From Brevibacterium mcbrellneri ATCC 49030 (GTDB lineage: Bacteria > Actinomycetota > Actinomycetes > Actinomycetales > Brevibacteriaceae), in assembly GCF_000178455.1 (NCBI RefSeq), contig NZ_ADNU01000043.1, forward strand, positions 62,001 through 126,000: 64,000 nucleotides of DNA, written 5' to 3'. The position numbers were made by a program, and so were the translations under genes. The notes beneath the pieces were generated by a model that was given only the letters and a program-made list of their open reading frames with translations, searched no databases and was not told the DNA's origin. Below, piece by piece: positions 16,209 through 25,775 of the stretch; within the stretch, counting starts at the first letter, position 1; each line of letters starts with the position of its first letter.

Positions 16209-16870
16209 GCCTGACACGCAACCAGATGGCCGCCCGTGTCGCCCAAGAACTTGAAGACGGTAGCTATGTGAACTTGGGAATTGGCCTGCCCACCCTGGTA
16301 CCCAACTACGTACCCCAAGATGTTCACGTTGTTCTGCAAAGTGAAAATGGACTTCTAGGTGTGGGTCCGTACCCCACAGAGGACCAGGTGGACCCTGACC
16401 TCATCAACGCGGGTAAAGAAACCGTCACCATGCTTCCCGGGGCGTCGTACTTCGACTCGGCGACCAGCTTTGGAATGATTCGTGGCAAGAAGGTGGACTT
16501 CGCAGTTTTGGGTGCTATGCAGGTGGCCCGAAACGGTGACATCGCCAACTGGATGATCCCAGGCAAAATGGTCAAAGGTATGGGCGGGGCCATGGACTTG
16601 GTCCACGGCGCTCGCACCATCCTGGTGGTCATGGAACACGTTGCAAAAGACGACTCACCTAAGCTTCTGGACGCGTGTTCCCTTCCGCTCACCGGTAAGG
16701 GTGTGGTCCAGCGAATCGTGACCGACCTGGCAGTCATCGATGTCCGTGACGGCGAGTTCGTTCTTGTCGAACGTGCCCCTGGCGTCGACGTCGACACGAT
16801 TGTCGAAAAGACTGGGAGTCCACTTAGGGTTGAGGGCGATATTCCCGAAATCCAAGTGCCGCAGGTCTAA
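16205..16870 (+). CDS. scoB: Succinyl-CoA:3-ketoacid CoA-transferase subunit B
   Basis: This is the beta subunit of the CoA-transferase, 221 residues. It carries the catalytic glutamate in [10 protein letters not shown] (Glu47), which forms the glutamyl-CoA thioester intermediate, and the glycine-rich [16 protein letters not shown] near residues 21-36. Other family elements are [17 protein letters not shown] and [20 protein letters not shown]. It forms a two-gene operon with scoA, closed by a symmetric hairpin shared with convergent manA. Confidence 0.94.
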   Translation: MSLTRNQMAARVAQELEDGSYVNLGIGLPTLVPNYVPQDVHVVLQSENGLLGVGPYPTEDQVDPDLINAGKETVTMLPGASYFDSATSFGMIRGKKVDFAVLGAMQVARNGDIANWMIPGKMVKGMGGAMDLVHGARTILVVMEHVAKDDSPKLLDACSLPLTGKGVVQRIVTDLAVIDVRDGEFVLVERAPGVDVDTIVEKTGSPLRVEGDIPEIQVPQV

Positions 16871-16881
16871 GGCACTTCATC

Positions 16882-16913
16882 CGTGTAGGCGTCACTGATG
16901 TGGCGCCTACACG
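16882..16913. terminator. Bidirectional hairpin between scoB and manA
   Basis: Perfect 10-bp inverted repeat CGTGTAGGCG / CGCCTACACG with a 12-nt loop, lying between two convergent genes (stops at 16870 and 16930). There is no T-run on either side, so it may act as an I-shaped terminator for both. Confidence 0.7.
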
Positions 16914-16929
16914 TGTATGTAAGGCGTTC

Positions 16930-18099
16930 CTACACCGAGGCGATAAACAGCTTCCCGTCTCCACGCACCTTGAGGTTGCCGTCTGTGGCGGGGATAAAAA
17001 CAGACTCCCCGGTGTTTAGGGTTGCACTGTCCTGGGTTTCCGTGGTCAGGGCGTAGGCGCCTTCAACGCACAACGCGATCGCGGGCCCATCAAGTTCAAC
17101 GGTGGTGTCGGCACTCGTCAATGGCATGAGTTTGAAGTCGTCGGTCGCCCCTTTGAACCACTGCCCTTCGTCAGCGTTCACACGGTCGGGTGCAGTGGGC
17201 TCGTAGGTGACGACTGCTTTGAGTTCATCGATGTCGATGTGCTTGGACGTGAGTCCGCCACGTAGGACGTTGTCAGAACTGGCCATGATTTCAATTCCCA
17301 GCCCACCCAAATATGCGTGCAAAATACCTGCGTTTAACGCAATTGCTTCACCGGGGTTGAGCGTGAGCATGTTGAGCATGAGGGCAACGAGGGCTCCTGG
17401 GTCTGTGGGGAAGTCGGTGTTCACTCGCTTGAGCGTGGTGACCGGGTCCTGCGCCGATCCTTCCAACGACGGGTGGTGTGCGTCCACAGGCTCGTAGGTC
17501 AGCTCTGCCAGTTGGTCGGCCAGTTCTCCATACCCGGGTTCCGTCAAGATTGTCGAAAGTGTCGTTTGGAGTGGGTCGGGCCCGTCCAGGGTCTCAATCG
17601 CGCGGGCGAGAAGGGGGCTTCCCGAGGCGGTGTCCAGGCGTTCTAAAGTGGCCTTGGTTGCGTGAGGCGAGCGGAACCCGCATAGCGCGTCAAACGGTGT
17701 GAGCGCGTACATCATTTCGGGTTTGTGCCACGCGTCCTTGTAATTGCGGTGAGGCGCGTTCATGCTGATACCTTCTGCATTCTCGCGTTCATATCCCGCT
17801 CGCGCTTGGTCGAGAGTGGGGTGGGCCTGGATGGATAGGGCGGTACGAGCTGAAAGGATTTTCAGAAGAAAAGGGAGACGGTCACCATATGTGTGGCGTG
17901 CTTCTTCGCCGAGGTGTTCAGGGTGTGCGGACACGTGTTCGAGAAGTGTGGAATCAGCAGTGGGAGAAGGAGCTTTAGGGTGAGCACCTAGCCAATACTC
18001 GGCCGCTGGCGTTCCATCCACTGGGATTCCCACGATCTGTTGGATCCCTTGCGTGTTGCCCCACGCATAGTCTTGTACTGTTCCGCGAATTTCGAACAT
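16930..18099 (-). CDS. manA: Mannose-6-phosphate isomerase, class I
   Basis: This type I phosphomannose isomerase interconverts fructose-6-phosphate and mannose-6-phosphate, feeding manB. It is 389 residues. Zinc-site and family motifs are AAEYWLGAHPKAP, LPFLLKILSARTALSIQAHPTLDQA, the E/H pair in YKDAWHKPEMMYAL and GEAIALNAGILHAYLGGLGIEIMASSDNVLRGGLT. The ATG at 18099 follows AAGGAGGAC at an ideal distance and matches the family start MFEIRGTVQDYAWGN. The longer frame to 18183 crosses a terminator hairpin and is rejected. Confidence 0.95.
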   Translation of the reverse strand: MFEIRGTVQDYAWGNTQGIQQIVGIPVDGTPAAEYWLGAHPKAPSPTADSTLLEHVSAHPEHLGEEARHTYGDRLPFLLKILSARTALSIQAHPTLDQARAGYERENAEGISMNAPHRNYKDAWHKPEMMYALTPFDALCGFRSPHATKATLERLDTASGSPLLARAIETLDGPDPLQTTLSTILTEPGYGELADQLAELTYEPVDAHHPSLEGSAQDPVTTLKRVNTDFPTDPGALVALMLNMLTLNPGEAIALNAGILHAYLGGLGIEIMASSDNVLRGGLTSKHIDIDELKAVVTYEPTAPDRVNADEGQWFKGATDDFKLMPLTSADTTVELDGPAIALCVEGAYALTTETQDSATLNTGESVFIPATDGNLKVRGDGKLFIASV

Positions 18100-18149
18100 T
18101 GTCCTCCTTGCATCCACGCCTAGCCTAGGCAGATACGGGCAAAAAACCA

Positions 18150-18185
18150 ACGTGGGCGCTAGAGTTCGCACTCTAGCGCCCACGT
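18150..18185 (-). terminator. Rho-independent terminator of the amidase gene
   Basis: Perfect 16-bp inverted repeat (ACGTGGGCGCTAGAGT and its complement) with loop TCGC, followed on the minus strand by TTGGTTTTTTG. It starts 17 bp after the amidase/NlpC stop codon and lies upstream of the manA start. Confidence 0.92.
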
Positions 18186-18202
18186 GGCATTCACCTGAAC
18201 TG

Positions 18203-20683
18203 TTAGTCGTCCAAGTAACGGACGAATTTCGCTCCGCGCCTCTTCATCCAGTCGTAGCTACGTTCGGACGTGTTCGTCCTCCGCGAACCAGCGTCCAGCA
18301 TCTTGCCCTTCTTGTCGGAGACGATCCCCACGTGACCTGGCGCCCAGATAATGTCGCCTGGCTTTGCTTCCTTCTCTGAAACAATACGGCCAGCGCGCAT
18401 CTGTGCACTTGAGTGACGTGGAATCTTGATGCCAATCTTGTTGTACACGTAGCGGGTGTAGCCGGAGCAGTCCCATCCGTTCGGAGTGTTTCCGCCCCAC
18501 ACGTACGGAGTACCTAGGCCCTTTCTAGCCTCCTTGATCATCTCGCGACGAATGTCGTCAGTCGATTTCTTTTTTGGCTTTTCCTTGGGCTTGTCTTTCG
18601 GCTTGTCCTCAGCCTTGTCCTTGGACTTTTCTTCAGCCTTTTCATCCGGCTTGTTGTCCTGCTGAGGTGCCTCCGAACGCTCCGGTTCAGGTTGCGGATT
18701 CTGGTCGTTGGCCCCTCCGCGCACCGCTGGGCCGGGTGCGTATTCCACCGTCCCAAACCCATCGGTGTGCTGTACGCGAGCACCTTCGAAGCGCTGTTCC
18801 AGCTGCCCATCGGACTTCGTCACGTCAGACGTAGGGAAGCCCATGTGGCCACGCTCGAAGCCCTTGTCCTTCCAGTACTTCCAGATGACGCCCCACGTAG
18901 CGTGCGCTCCGTTGTTAGGCGACCAGTGGACAGCGCCACGCTGGAAAGATTGGTAAGAACCGTGCTGAAGTGGCTTTTCGTTCTGGGTAGGCAAGCCAAT
19001 GTCGTCACGGTTGCGCCACCAGGCATGCGCCATGCCGTCGCGTAGAATCACCGCACCGGTTTGTTGAGTCCAGGTGATGAAACCACGGTCGTAGTTCTGA
19101 ACGTAGCCGTCGCCCCATTTGTGTTCGTTACCTCGTGGCTGTCCAAGGGCCGTTTCATTGCCTTTGTATGCCTTTTGAATGGGGGTCAAGTTTTCTTGCT
19201 GAGGTTCGTTCTTTTCAGGGGTTTGAACGTTCTGACCATTCTGCAGTTTGGAAACTGCGCTACGGATTTCTCCCATCCGAGCGTAGAAAGCGTCACCGGG
19301 GCAGTCTGTGTCTCCCACATCGCGGTGTGCGGAGATCGCACGGATTGAACGACCGTTGACATTTGCTCGTCCGTTCGCGTCGACTCCGTTAAGCTTCCAC
19401 GCGATAGCATGTTCAACTGCGTTCAGAGCTTCGGCGCTAGGTGCTTGCTTGTCGTAGTCACCCATGACCGAAATACCAAATGTTCCGGAGTTAAACCCCT
19501 GTGCGTGCGCACCAACGACAGGACGGTTGATGTCACCGGCACGTCCCTGCCACATGCGACCGTACTTGTCGACGAGCACGTTGTAACCCACATCGGCCCA
19601 GCCACGTCCCTTGGTGTGGAACGTGTAGATACCGCGAATGATTCCAGGAACATCGCCTGCAGAGTAGTTGTTGGATCCGGCGGTGTGGTGAACCACTGCC
19701 GCTTTGACCTTAGGGGCATAGTCAGGGCTACCCTTGCGCAGGCTCTCGTTGGCTCCCCAGTCCTTACGGCTTGCAATCGGTGGTTTGTCGACTTTTCCAA
19801 CCGACACGTTGGATGCTGCGAATGCGACGTTCGTCGCGTTTTCAACGCCTTCGCAACCGTTGTCGTCGCATGTCACGTTCGAGTTGGTGCCTGCGGCTGC
19901 TTCCCCGGCAGTCTCAGGAACGGGAGAGTTGCCAGCGACGGCTGCTGCGTCACCAGAAGTTTTCTTTGGGTCAACCAGGACGAGCTTTGCATCGGATGCG
20001 GCCGTATCCCCAAGGACACGCATCTGGATGTTTGAAGCTCCAGCAACCACGTATGGTTCGGTTCCCGGGCGACCTTCACCCGTGTTCTCTTGGTCGATTT
20101 CTTTCCAAGCACCCCATGATCCACCGGTCTTGGTGCGTACCTCGAAGGTCACCTTGGCGTGGCCCGTGTAGGAAACACCCACAACCGAGGGGTTGCCGGC
20201 TGGCACTTTAACGACCTTGGAGATCGAAGCGATATTGACACCGTCTTCGGTTTTGTCCTTCGCTGATCCGCTCATCGCAGGCTCGGTGGTTTCAGGGGCC
20301 TGAGTAGGAGACGGCTTCTGAGAAGGGCTTGGCGTTTGAGCCGGCGTTGGTTTTTGTGAAGGTGTCGTTGAATCGCTCTTTGAGCCGCCTAGACCCGGCT
20401 TTTCCTTGGGTTGTGAAGTTCCGCCGGAGTTTGCGCCGAGCCCCATGCTCTGCGCCATGAAGACGCCGGGCAGGTTGCGTGTACTACGATTCTGCGCGTT
20501 CGCGGTTGTGTTCGAAGAATCGCGCGCACCAGGTTCGTCGATGCCTTTTTCATCAACACTTGTAAGTGGCATTTCGTCCACGCTTGGACGCGCTGTTGAA
20601 GCCTGTGCGTTCTGCGGCGCACCAAGTGTACTGACCGCTACGGATGCGACGGCTAGCGCCGCTAAGGGCGTTCTTATTCTCAT
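18203..20683 (-). CDS. Secreted dual peptidoglycan hydrolase: amidase (PGRP), LGFP repeats and NlpC/P60 domain
   Basis: This 826-residue exported protein has a signal peptide (about 1-28, AQA end), a Pro/Ser/Thr-Gln linker (about 85-140) and a beta-rich region. An N-acetylmuramoyl-L-alanine amidase/PGRP domain follows at about 300-470, with zinc-site HHTAG (His332/333) and AHRDVGDTDCPG (His453, Cys461). LGFP-type repeats lie at about 505-650 (ALGQP, IGLPTQNE, MGFPTSD), then a Lys/Glu/Pro-rich stalk (660-707). A C-terminal NlpC/P60 endopeptidase domain follows with catalytic WDCSGY (Cys739) and PGHVGI (His784). It should cleave both the glycan-peptide amide and a stem-peptide bond. It has its own terminator. 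A GTAACAATTTT motif upstream makes MtrA control possible. Confidence 0.93.
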   Translation of the reverse strand: MRIRTPLAALAVASVAVSTLGAPQNAQASTARPSVDEMPLTSVDEKGIDEPGARDSSNTTANAQNRSTRNLPGVFMAQSMGLGANSGGTSQPKEKPGLGGSKSDSTTPSQKPTPAQTPSPSQKPSPTQAPETTEPAMSGSAKDKTEDGVNIASISKVVKVPAGNPSVVGVSYTGHAKVTFEVRTKTGGSWGAWKEIDQENTGEGRPGTEPYVVAGASNIQMRVLGDTAASDAKLVLVDPKKTSGDAAAVAGNSPVPETAGEAAAGTNSNVTCDDNGCEGVENATNVAFAASNVSVGKVDKPPIASRKDWGANESLRKGSPDYAPKVKAAVVHHTAGSNNYSAGDVPGIIRGIYTFHTKGRGWADVGYNVLVDKYGRMWQGRAGDINRPVVGAHAQGFNSGTFGISVMGDYDKQAPSAEALNAVEHAIAWKLNGVDANGRANVNGRSIRAISAHRDVGDTDCPGDAFYARMGEIRSAVSKLQNGQNVQTPEKNEPQQENLTPIQKAYKGNETALGQPRGNEHKWGDGYVQNYDRGFITWTQQTGAVILRDGMAHAWWRNRDDIGLPTQNEKPLQHGSYQSFQRGAVHWSPNNGAHATWGVIWKYWKDKGFERGHMGFPTSDVTKSDGQLEQRFEGARVQHTDGFGTVEYAPGPAVRGGANDQNPQPEPERSEAPQQDNKPDEKAEEKSKDKAEDKPKDKPKEKPKKKSTDDIRREMIKEARKGLGTPYVWGGNTPNGWDCSGYTRYVYNKIGIKIPRHSSAQMRAGRIVSEKEAKPGDIIWAPGHVGIVSDKKGKMLDAGSRRTNTSERSYDWMKRRGAKFVRYLDD

Positions 20684-20828
20684 TGTTCAAGCCTTTTCGA
20701 GGAAGTCGGGAAGTGAGGCTAATGCGGAGACTGTCGCTGGCAACGACGCTCCAACATTTCAAAATTGTTACATATATTTTCGGCGTGTCGAATTGAGAAT
20801 AAGAAAATGAGTAAATTACAAGGATGTC
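20684..20828 (-). promoter_or_regulatory. Leader and control region of the amidase/NlpC gene, with GTAACAATTTT motif
   Basis: This is about 145 bp of AT-rich DNA between the LCP terminator and the amidase ATG. On the minus strand it holds GTAACAATTTT (20771-20761), repeated about 100 bp upstream over the LCP stop codon (20873-20863), and AAGGC 8 nt before the ATG. A -10/-35 pair cannot be fixed with confidence. I looked for a ydaO (c-di-AMP) riboswitch, which often precedes such genes in actinobacteria, and did not recognise one. Confidence 0.35.
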
Positions 20829-20859
20829 GTTCCGCGTGTTGACGCGCAACACGCGGAAC
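20829..20859 (-). terminator. Hairpin terminator downstream of the LCP gene
   Basis: Perfect 12-bp inverted repeat GTTCCGCGTGTT / AACACGCGGAAC with a 7-nt loop, beginning 11 bp after the LCP stop. A short T-rich stretch precedes rather than follows the stem. Confidence 0.7.
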
Positions 20860-20869
20860 AGAAAAATTG

Positions 20870-22345
20870 TTACTTTACTTCGCAGATCTCTTTGTCTTTT
20901 GCATCATCGTCGTTACTTTCGGGCGCTGCGAGCGTATCTGCTCCCATCGCGTAGTACGACACATCTGCGGGGGCACCGAGTCCCTGCTTGTCTTTTTGAG
21001 CGTTTTCTTCGCTCTTCTTAATCGCCTCCTGCACGAGGCTGTGTGCTTTGTCGAAGTCGGGGTGCGACGGTTTCACGCGAGGTGGGCTCAAGTTCAGTTT
21101 GCCCAACTTGTGGTCACGGGTTTTTTGCGCGAGGTCAACGAAGTAGTCGAGCTGACTCCGTGGCACGTCTGTCGACACCACGTTGGGCGCAGCGGCCGCA
21201 ATCTTCTGGAACCGTGAAAGCAGAGTGGCCGGGTCGAGCTGAGTGAGCATTGCTTCTTGAACGCATCGCTGGCGCGTCATACGTTCGTAGTCAGAGGCAA
21301 ACTCGCGGGAACGGGCGTACCACAGTGCGTGGTAACCGTCGAGGTGGATATTCTCGCCGGGTTCGATCCACCCTTTAGGCGGACCGTGCTTCCCCGTTCG
21401 TTTATTGGTTTTCGACGAAATAGGGACACGCACGTGACTGGTCAAAGTAATTCCACCCATCGCGTCGATGAGTTGTTCAAAACCTTTCAGGTCGATCATC
21501 GCGTAGTACTGGATTTTCAGGCCAGTAACACCTTCCATGGCCTGTTTGGTCGCCTGTACTCCCGCCGGTGGTCCTTCAGGGAACAGTGAGGCGTTCTCTT
21601 CGCCTAATTGGTAGACCGCGTTGAGCAAGCATTCATCGCCACAGTTGTAGCCATGAGGGTACTTCTTCGCCAGCGGGCTTCCTTTGGGGAACGGCACGTT
21701 CTGCATATTGCGGGGTAAGCCAATCGATACCGCAGCCCCGGTTTTTGCGTCGATCGAAACAACCGAAAGAGAGTCGGGACGAACACCGGTTCTTCCTTTA
21801 CCGGCGTCTGATCCTAAAAGAGCAATGTTGTAGCGACCATCGGCAGCTTTTTCGACTTTGCGCGAACTGAAGATGCTATCGAGCAGTTGACGGCCGGAGT
21901 TCAACGTGGTGACACCATAGGTGAACGCACCTCCAACCACCAGAACACTGACCAGCGCAGCTGACAAAAAGACTGGGCGGGTTCTCTTACCCAAGGACAC
22001 CACGCGCACCAGTCGCACGGTATCGAGCAAACACAAGATCCACACAACGCCCAAGACAACCGCGAACACCATGAGAGGGATCAAAACAAAGCTACTCGTG
22101 GCCAGACTTATCAGCCACTGTTTGCGAATGATCGCTAGCAGAAGAACGATGAAAAGAATCGCCCACGTGATGAGCGTGATGCGCAGGGCGAAACGCCCCA
22201 TTTTCCGGTTTCCCAGCATGGTCTGCACAGACCCCGGAATGAGGGCGCTTGTGAGCAAAAGAACCCAACCTCGCCGATTGCGAACTTCTTCGGACGCAAA
22301 GTGCGGATTTCGCAACGGGTCGACGTACTTGAGCTGTCTGCTCAC
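20870..22345 (-). CDS. LytR-CpsA-Psr (LCP) family cell-wall glycopolymer ligase
   Basis: LCP enzymes transfer lipid-linked glycopolymers to peptidoglycan outside the membrane. This 491-residue protein has an unusually hydrophobic N-terminal half with about four membrane segments (residues ~27-145), then the LCP domain from about 170. Key motifs are NIALLGSDAGKGRTGVRPDSLSVVSID (Arg189, Asp191), VSIGLPRNMQNVP (Arg212), YYAMIDLKGFEQLIDAMGGI and HALWYARSREFASDYERMTRQRCV. The acidic C-terminal tail is long. It corresponds to M. tuberculosis Rv3267 by position near fadE25-purE-purK. GTG start (22343-22345) follows AAAGGACG. It may be read with the upstream fadE gene, which ends 30 bp away. Confidence 0.93.
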   Translation of the reverse strand: MSRQLKYVDPLRNPHFASEEVRNRRGWVLLLTSALIPGSVQTMLGNRKMGRFALRITLITWAILFIVLLLAIIRKQWLISLATSSFVLIPLMVFAVVLGVVWILCLLDTVRLVRVVSLGKRTRPVFLSAALVSVLVVGGAFTYGVTTLNSGRQLLDSIFSSRKVEKAADGRYNIALLGSDAGKGRTGVRPDSLSVVSIDAKTGAAVSIGLPRNMQNVPFPKGSPLAKKYPHGYNCGDECLLNAVYQLGEENASLFPEGPPAGVQATKQAMEGVTGLKIQYYAMIDLKGFEQLIDAMGGITLTSHVRVPISSKTNKRTGKHGPPKGWIEPGENIHLDGYHALWYARSREFASDYERMTRQRCVQEAMLTQLDPATLLSRFQKIAAAAPNVVSTDVPRSQLDYFVDLAQKTRDHKLGKLNLSPPRVKPSHPDFDKAHSLVQEAIKKSEENAQKDKQGLGAPADVSYYAMGADTLAAPESNDDDAKDKEICEVK

Positions 22346-22374
22346 AAGCGTCCTTTCGTTCAGTTAAGGCTTGC

Positions 22375-23520
22375 TTAGCCCAGGAGTTTACGGCCCATGA
22401 CCAAGCGCTGAACCTGGTTGGTGCCTTCGTAAATCTGGGTGATCTTAGCGTCACGCATCATACGTTCAACTGGGTGGTCAACCACGTATCCAGCACCACC
22501 CAGAAGCTGAACGGCGTCGGTTGTGATTTCCATAGCGACGTCTGAAGCGTAGGCTTTCGCCGCAGCTCCAAAGAAGCTCAAGTCATCATCGTTACGTTCA
22601 GACTTAGCAGCCGCCGCGTAGGTCAGCTGACGTGCAGCTTCAAGTTTGGTCGCCATGTCGGCCACCATGAACTGGATTGCCTGGAAATCAGCAATGCGCT
22701 TGCCGAATTGTTTGCGTTCCTTGACGTAGTCGATCGCATAATCCAGCGCACCTTGCGCAACGCCCACCGCTTGCGCTGCGATGGTCACACGAGTGTGATC
22801 CAGAGTCTTCAATGCGATCTTCAGACCCTGTCCTTCTTCACCAACCCGGCGGCTGTCAGGGATCCAGCAGTCTTCGAAAAACAGTTCACGCGTAGGTGAT
22901 CCCTTGATCCCCAGCTTGCGTTCTTTTTCACCGAAGCTGAACCCTTCATCACCCTTTTCAACGACAAACGCCGTGATGTTATTACCGCGCTTTCCGTCAG
23001 GATCGGTAACAGCCATGACCGTGTAAAACTCACTGACACCGGCGTTGGTGATCCACGTTTTAACACCGTTGAGCACCCATCCGTCACCGTCACGAACAGC
23101 GCGTGTCTTCATGCCAGCGGTGTCGGATCCAGCTTCACGTTCCGACAGACCGTAGCTAAAACCTTCACCACGAGCCAGACGCGGAAGGTACGCCTGCTTG
23201 ACTTCTTCGCCACCACCAATGATGACCGGCATTGAACCCAACTTGTTAACGGCTGGGATAAGCGAAGACGACATGCAACCGCGTGCAACTTCTTCAATGA
23301 CAATCGCAGTAGCCAGTGCGTCTGCCCCCACTCCTCCATACTCTTCACCCACGTGAGGAGCGAAGAAATCGGTTGCGATCAACGCGTCGTTAGCTTCCTG
23401 CGGGTAACGCGAATCGGCGTCAACTTCAGCCGCAAAAGGTGTAATCTTGTTTTCGACAACATCGCGTACAGCGGCACGAATCTCTTCGTGCTCTTCGCTG
23501 AGCTTGTACAGATCAAACAT
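22375..23520 (-). CDS. Acyl-CoA dehydrogenase, FadE25-like
   Basis: This FAD-dependent acyl-CoA dehydrogenase has 381 residues. Motifs are [22 protein letters not shown] (substrate/FAD loop), [45 protein letters not shown] and the C-terminal [18 protein letters not shown], where the glutamate of YEG is the expected catalytic base. It catalyses alpha,beta-desaturation of short or branched acyl-CoAs; the substrate is not determined by sequence. The ATG at 23520 lies inside the end of purE (8-bp overlap) and follows AAGGAGT. The same neighbour order, fadE25-purE-purK, occurs in M. tuberculosis. Confidence 0.92.
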   Translation of the reverse strand: MFDLYKLSEEHEEIRAAVRDVVENKITPFAAEVDADSRYPQEANDALIATDFFAPHVGEEYGGVGADALATAIVIEEVARGCMSSSLIPAVNKLGSMPVIIGGGEEVKQAYLPRLARGEGFSYGLSEREAGSDTAGMKTRAVRDGDGWVLNGVKTWITNAGVSEFYTVMAVTDPDGKRGNNITAFVVEKGDEGFSFGEKERKLGIKGSPTRELFFEDCWIPDSRRVGEEGQGLKIALKTLDHTRVTIAAQAVGVAQGALDYAIDYVKERKQFGKRIADFQAIQFMVADMATKLEAARQLTYAAAAKSERNDDDLSFFGAAAKAYASDVAMEITTDAVQLLGGAGYVVDHPVERMMRDAKITQIYEGTNQVQRLVMGRKLLG

Positions 23521-24037
23521 GAGACTCCTTCTGTGTATCTTCAAGCTTCTGGGTAAGCGCCCGTCCTTTGTCGCGCGCCTGGGTGTACAGATCTTCACGG
23601 TATGAGTCGAGACGAACACGTAGCGCGTTCGCTTCGTCGTCTACACCTGATGCAAGAATACGGGCCGCCAGCAGCCCCGCGTTCTTTGCTCCGCCAATCG
23701 ACACGGTTGCCACAGGCACTCCCCCAGGCATCTGCACAATCGACAAGAGCGAATCCATGCCATCTAAGTACTTCAATGGAACTGGAACACCGATAACGGG
23801 AAGACTTGTCACGGACGCAATCATGCCGGGCAGGTGAGCAGCTCCCCCGGCGCCGGCGATGATGACCCGGACACCTCGTTCAGCCGCATCGCTCCCCCAC
23901 TCGATCATGTCGTGGGGCATCCGGTGAGCTGACACGACCTCGGCGGTGAAGTCGATTCCCAACTCACTGAGCACGTCAGCGGCGGCAGACATGACGGGCC
24001 AGTCCGAATCTGACCCCATCACGATTCCTACAGTCAT
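23513..24037 (-). CDS. purE: N5-carboxyaminoimidazole ribonucleotide mutase (PurE class I)
   Basis: This enzyme converts N5-CAIR to CAIR in purine synthesis, acting after PurK. It is 174 residues with the class I signatures [30 protein letters not shown] and [22 protein letters not shown]. The start overlaps the purK stop by ATGA, and the end overlaps the fadE start, so purK-purE-fadE is a compact operon. Confidence 0.96.
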   Translation of the reverse strand: MTVGIVMGSDSDWPVMSAAADVLSELGIDFTAEVVSAHRMPHDMIEWGSDAAERGVRVIIAGAGGAAHLPGMIASVTSLPVIGVPVPLKYLDGMDSLLSIVQMPGGVPVATVSIGGAKNAGLLAARILASGVDDEANALRVRLDSYREDLYTQARDKGRALTQKLEDTQKESHV

Positions 24038-25197
24038 GCTTTCTCCGTTCGGTTTGGCCAGGGGTTGTCGTCGACCCCGGCAATGAACTCTGCTGCGTGG
24101 AGAGCGCGCTGGGCAACGTCCTCGGGGTTCTCACCTGTCACGTTGACGTGCCCCAGTTTGCGCCCCGGGCGAACCGACTTGCCGTACATGTGCACTTTGG
24201 CACGTGGGTCGTGCGCAAGCACGTGGAGGTACGCGTGGTACAGATCGTCGCGGTCAGCGCCCAGTACGTTTCCCATCGCCGTGTATGGAGCCAACGGACT
24301 AGGGTCACCCAACGGCAGGTCCAAAACTGCACGCAAGTGTTGCTCGAACTGGCTGGTCACTGATCCATCTTGTGTCCAGTGGCCCGTATTGTGAGGACGC
24401 ATGGCCAGCTCATTGACCAGGTACCCGTCTGCGGTTTGGAACATTTCAAGGGCCATGACGCCAGTGACGTCAAGTGCGTGAGCCAGCGTCAAAACGTCCT
24501 GTGTAATTGTCCGCGCTAGATCCGCATCAAGACCGGGAGCAGGCGCGACTGCTTCGTAGCAGATCCCGTCCTTCTGACGAGTTGCCACAACCGGCCACAC
24601 TGCAGTCTGACCAGATGGCGAGCGCCCCACCATCACTGCAAGTTCACGGCTGAAATCAATAAGTTGTTCTGCTAAAAGGGGACCTGAACTGAACCAGTCA
24701 GAGACCGCCTCCAGGTCTGCTTCGGAGCGGATGAATGCCACGCCGTGCCCGTCATACCCACCTGTGGGGGTCTTGAGGACGACTGCCCCGTGTTCGCGCA
24801 CAAACGCGCCGAGGTCGTCCACAGTTTCGATCTGTGCCCAGCGTGGGTTCGGAAGCCCTAGCTCGTCGATTTTGGCGCGCATTTTGAGTTTGTTTTGCGC
24901 GTACTGCAGGGCGTGTGGTCCGGGGTGGACGTTGAATCCTTCGTCAATGAGCTTGACCAGGTGCTCATTGGGAACGTGTTCGTGGTCGAAGGTGATGACA
25001 TCCACGGTGCTGGCGAACTGTTTGAGCGTTGCGTAGTCCTTGTAGTCGCCCACGGTTACATGTGAGGACACGTGGGTCGCGGGACCGTCAGCGGATTCGG
25101 CTAGAACGTGGAAATGAACACCAAGAGCTTCAGCTGCTGGCGCCATCATGCGCGCAAGCTGTCCAGCTCCGATTACACCTACTCGTGGAAAACTCAC
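24034..25197 (-). CDS. purK: N5-carboxyaminoimidazole ribonucleotide synthase (PurK)
   Basis: This ATP-grasp enzyme carboxylates AIR to N5-CAIR using ATP and bicarbonate. The 387-residue protein starts [22 protein letters not shown] and contains [30 protein letters not shown], the ATP-grasp [25 protein letters not shown] and the C-terminal [23 protein letters not shown] start at 25197 lies 6 nt after a -10-like TAAAGT, with no ribosome site, so a leaderless mRNA is likely. It is the first gene of the purK-purE-fadE operon and is divergent from gtrA. Confidence 0.96.
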   Translation of the reverse strand: MSFPRVGVIGAGQLARMMAPAAEALGVHFHVLAESADGPATHVSSHVTVGDYKDYATLKQFASTVDVITFDHEHVPNEHLVKLIDEGFNVHPGPHALQYAQNKLKMRAKIDELGLPNPRWAQIETVDDLGAFVREHGAVVLKTPTGGYDGHGVAFIRSEADLEAVSDWFSSGPLLAEQLIDFSRELAVMVGRSPSGQTAVWPVVATRQKDGICYEAVAPAPGLDADLARTITQDVLTLAHALDVTGVMALEMFQTADGYLVNELAMRPHNTGHWTQDGSVTSQFEQHLRAVLDLPLGDPSPLAPYTAMGNVLGADRDDLYHAYLHVLAHDPRAKVHMYGKSVRPGRKLGHVNVTGENPEDVAQRALHAAEFIAGVDDNPWPNRTEKA

Positions 25198-25203
25198 GTT
25201 CTC

Positions 25204-25209
25204 ACTTTA
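25204..25209 (-). promoter_or_regulatory. -10 element (TAAAGT) for leaderless purK
   Basis: TAAAGT on the minus strand is followed by 6 nt (gagaac) and the purK GTG. The -35 region is weak. Confidence 0.5.
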
Positions 25210-25337
25210 GCTACCGTGTGCCATGATCGTGTGGTGGCCCGCCGTGCTACTCACGTATCTTGTGTGAAATTGTCAGGCCTTTCCACATCTACGAACTAGA
25301 ATCGGCGTGGACCTTTTTCCAGTTGCAAGGGATGTAG

Positions 25338-25775
25338 ATGAAGTTTCGCCGTGAAACGTTGCGGGTCGCCAAGTTTTCGGCAGTAGGCACCGTTGCGTTC
25401 ATTGTGGACTTCTTAGTGTTCAATCTTTTGCGCCTGGAGGTTCTTCATTTAGGCCCGGTGTGGGCCAAGATCATTTCTGTGGCCTTGGCCACCACGGTTT
25501 CGTGGTTGGGTTCCAGGTACTGGACTTTTACGGATGGTCGCAACAAGTCAAAAACAAAAGAGGCCATCTATTTCTTTAGTATCAACGGGGCGGGCCTTTT
25601 GATTGCCCTGGCGTGCTTGTGGGTATCGCACTATCTGTTGGGTTTCCGGTCTGCACTGGCTGACAATATTTCTGGCAATGTGGTGGGCGTTCTGTTGGGC
25701 AACATTTTCCGTTACTTCATGTACCGGTTTTTCGTGTTTAAACCAGCGCCTAAGCGGCAACGGCTCGACGTCTAG
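25338..25775 (+). CDS. GtrA-like membrane protein
   Basis: This 145-residue protein has four predicted membrane helices and the GtrA pattern: KFSAVGTVAFIVDFLVFNLL, IISVALATTVSWLGSRYWTF and GNVVGVLLGNIFRYFMYRFFVFKP. GtrA proteins are thought to help move or flip lipid-linked sugars across the membrane. M. tuberculosis Rv3277, also next to purK, is the equivalent. ATG is preceded by AAGGGAT. A -10-like TAGAAT lies at about 25295. It ends with no spacer against the convergent phosphodiesterase gene. Confidence 0.9.
   Translation: MKFRRETLRVAKFSAVGTVAFIVDFLVFNLLRLEVLHLGPVWAKIISVALATTVSWLGSRYWTFTDGRNKSKTKEAIYFFSINGAGLLIALACLWVSHYLLGFRSALADNISGNVVGVLLGNIFRYFMYRFFVFKPAPKRQRLDV

Noticed and set aside
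18050-18099. Upstream extension of manA to 18183
   Set aside because: It would run through the perfect terminator hairpin at 18150-18185, and a strong ribosome site marks the ATG at 18099.
20684-20828. Possible ydaO/yuaA c-di-AMP riboswitch before the NlpC/P60 gene
   Set aside because: The leader is under 150 nt and AT-rich, and I could not find the conserved elements of that riboswitch.
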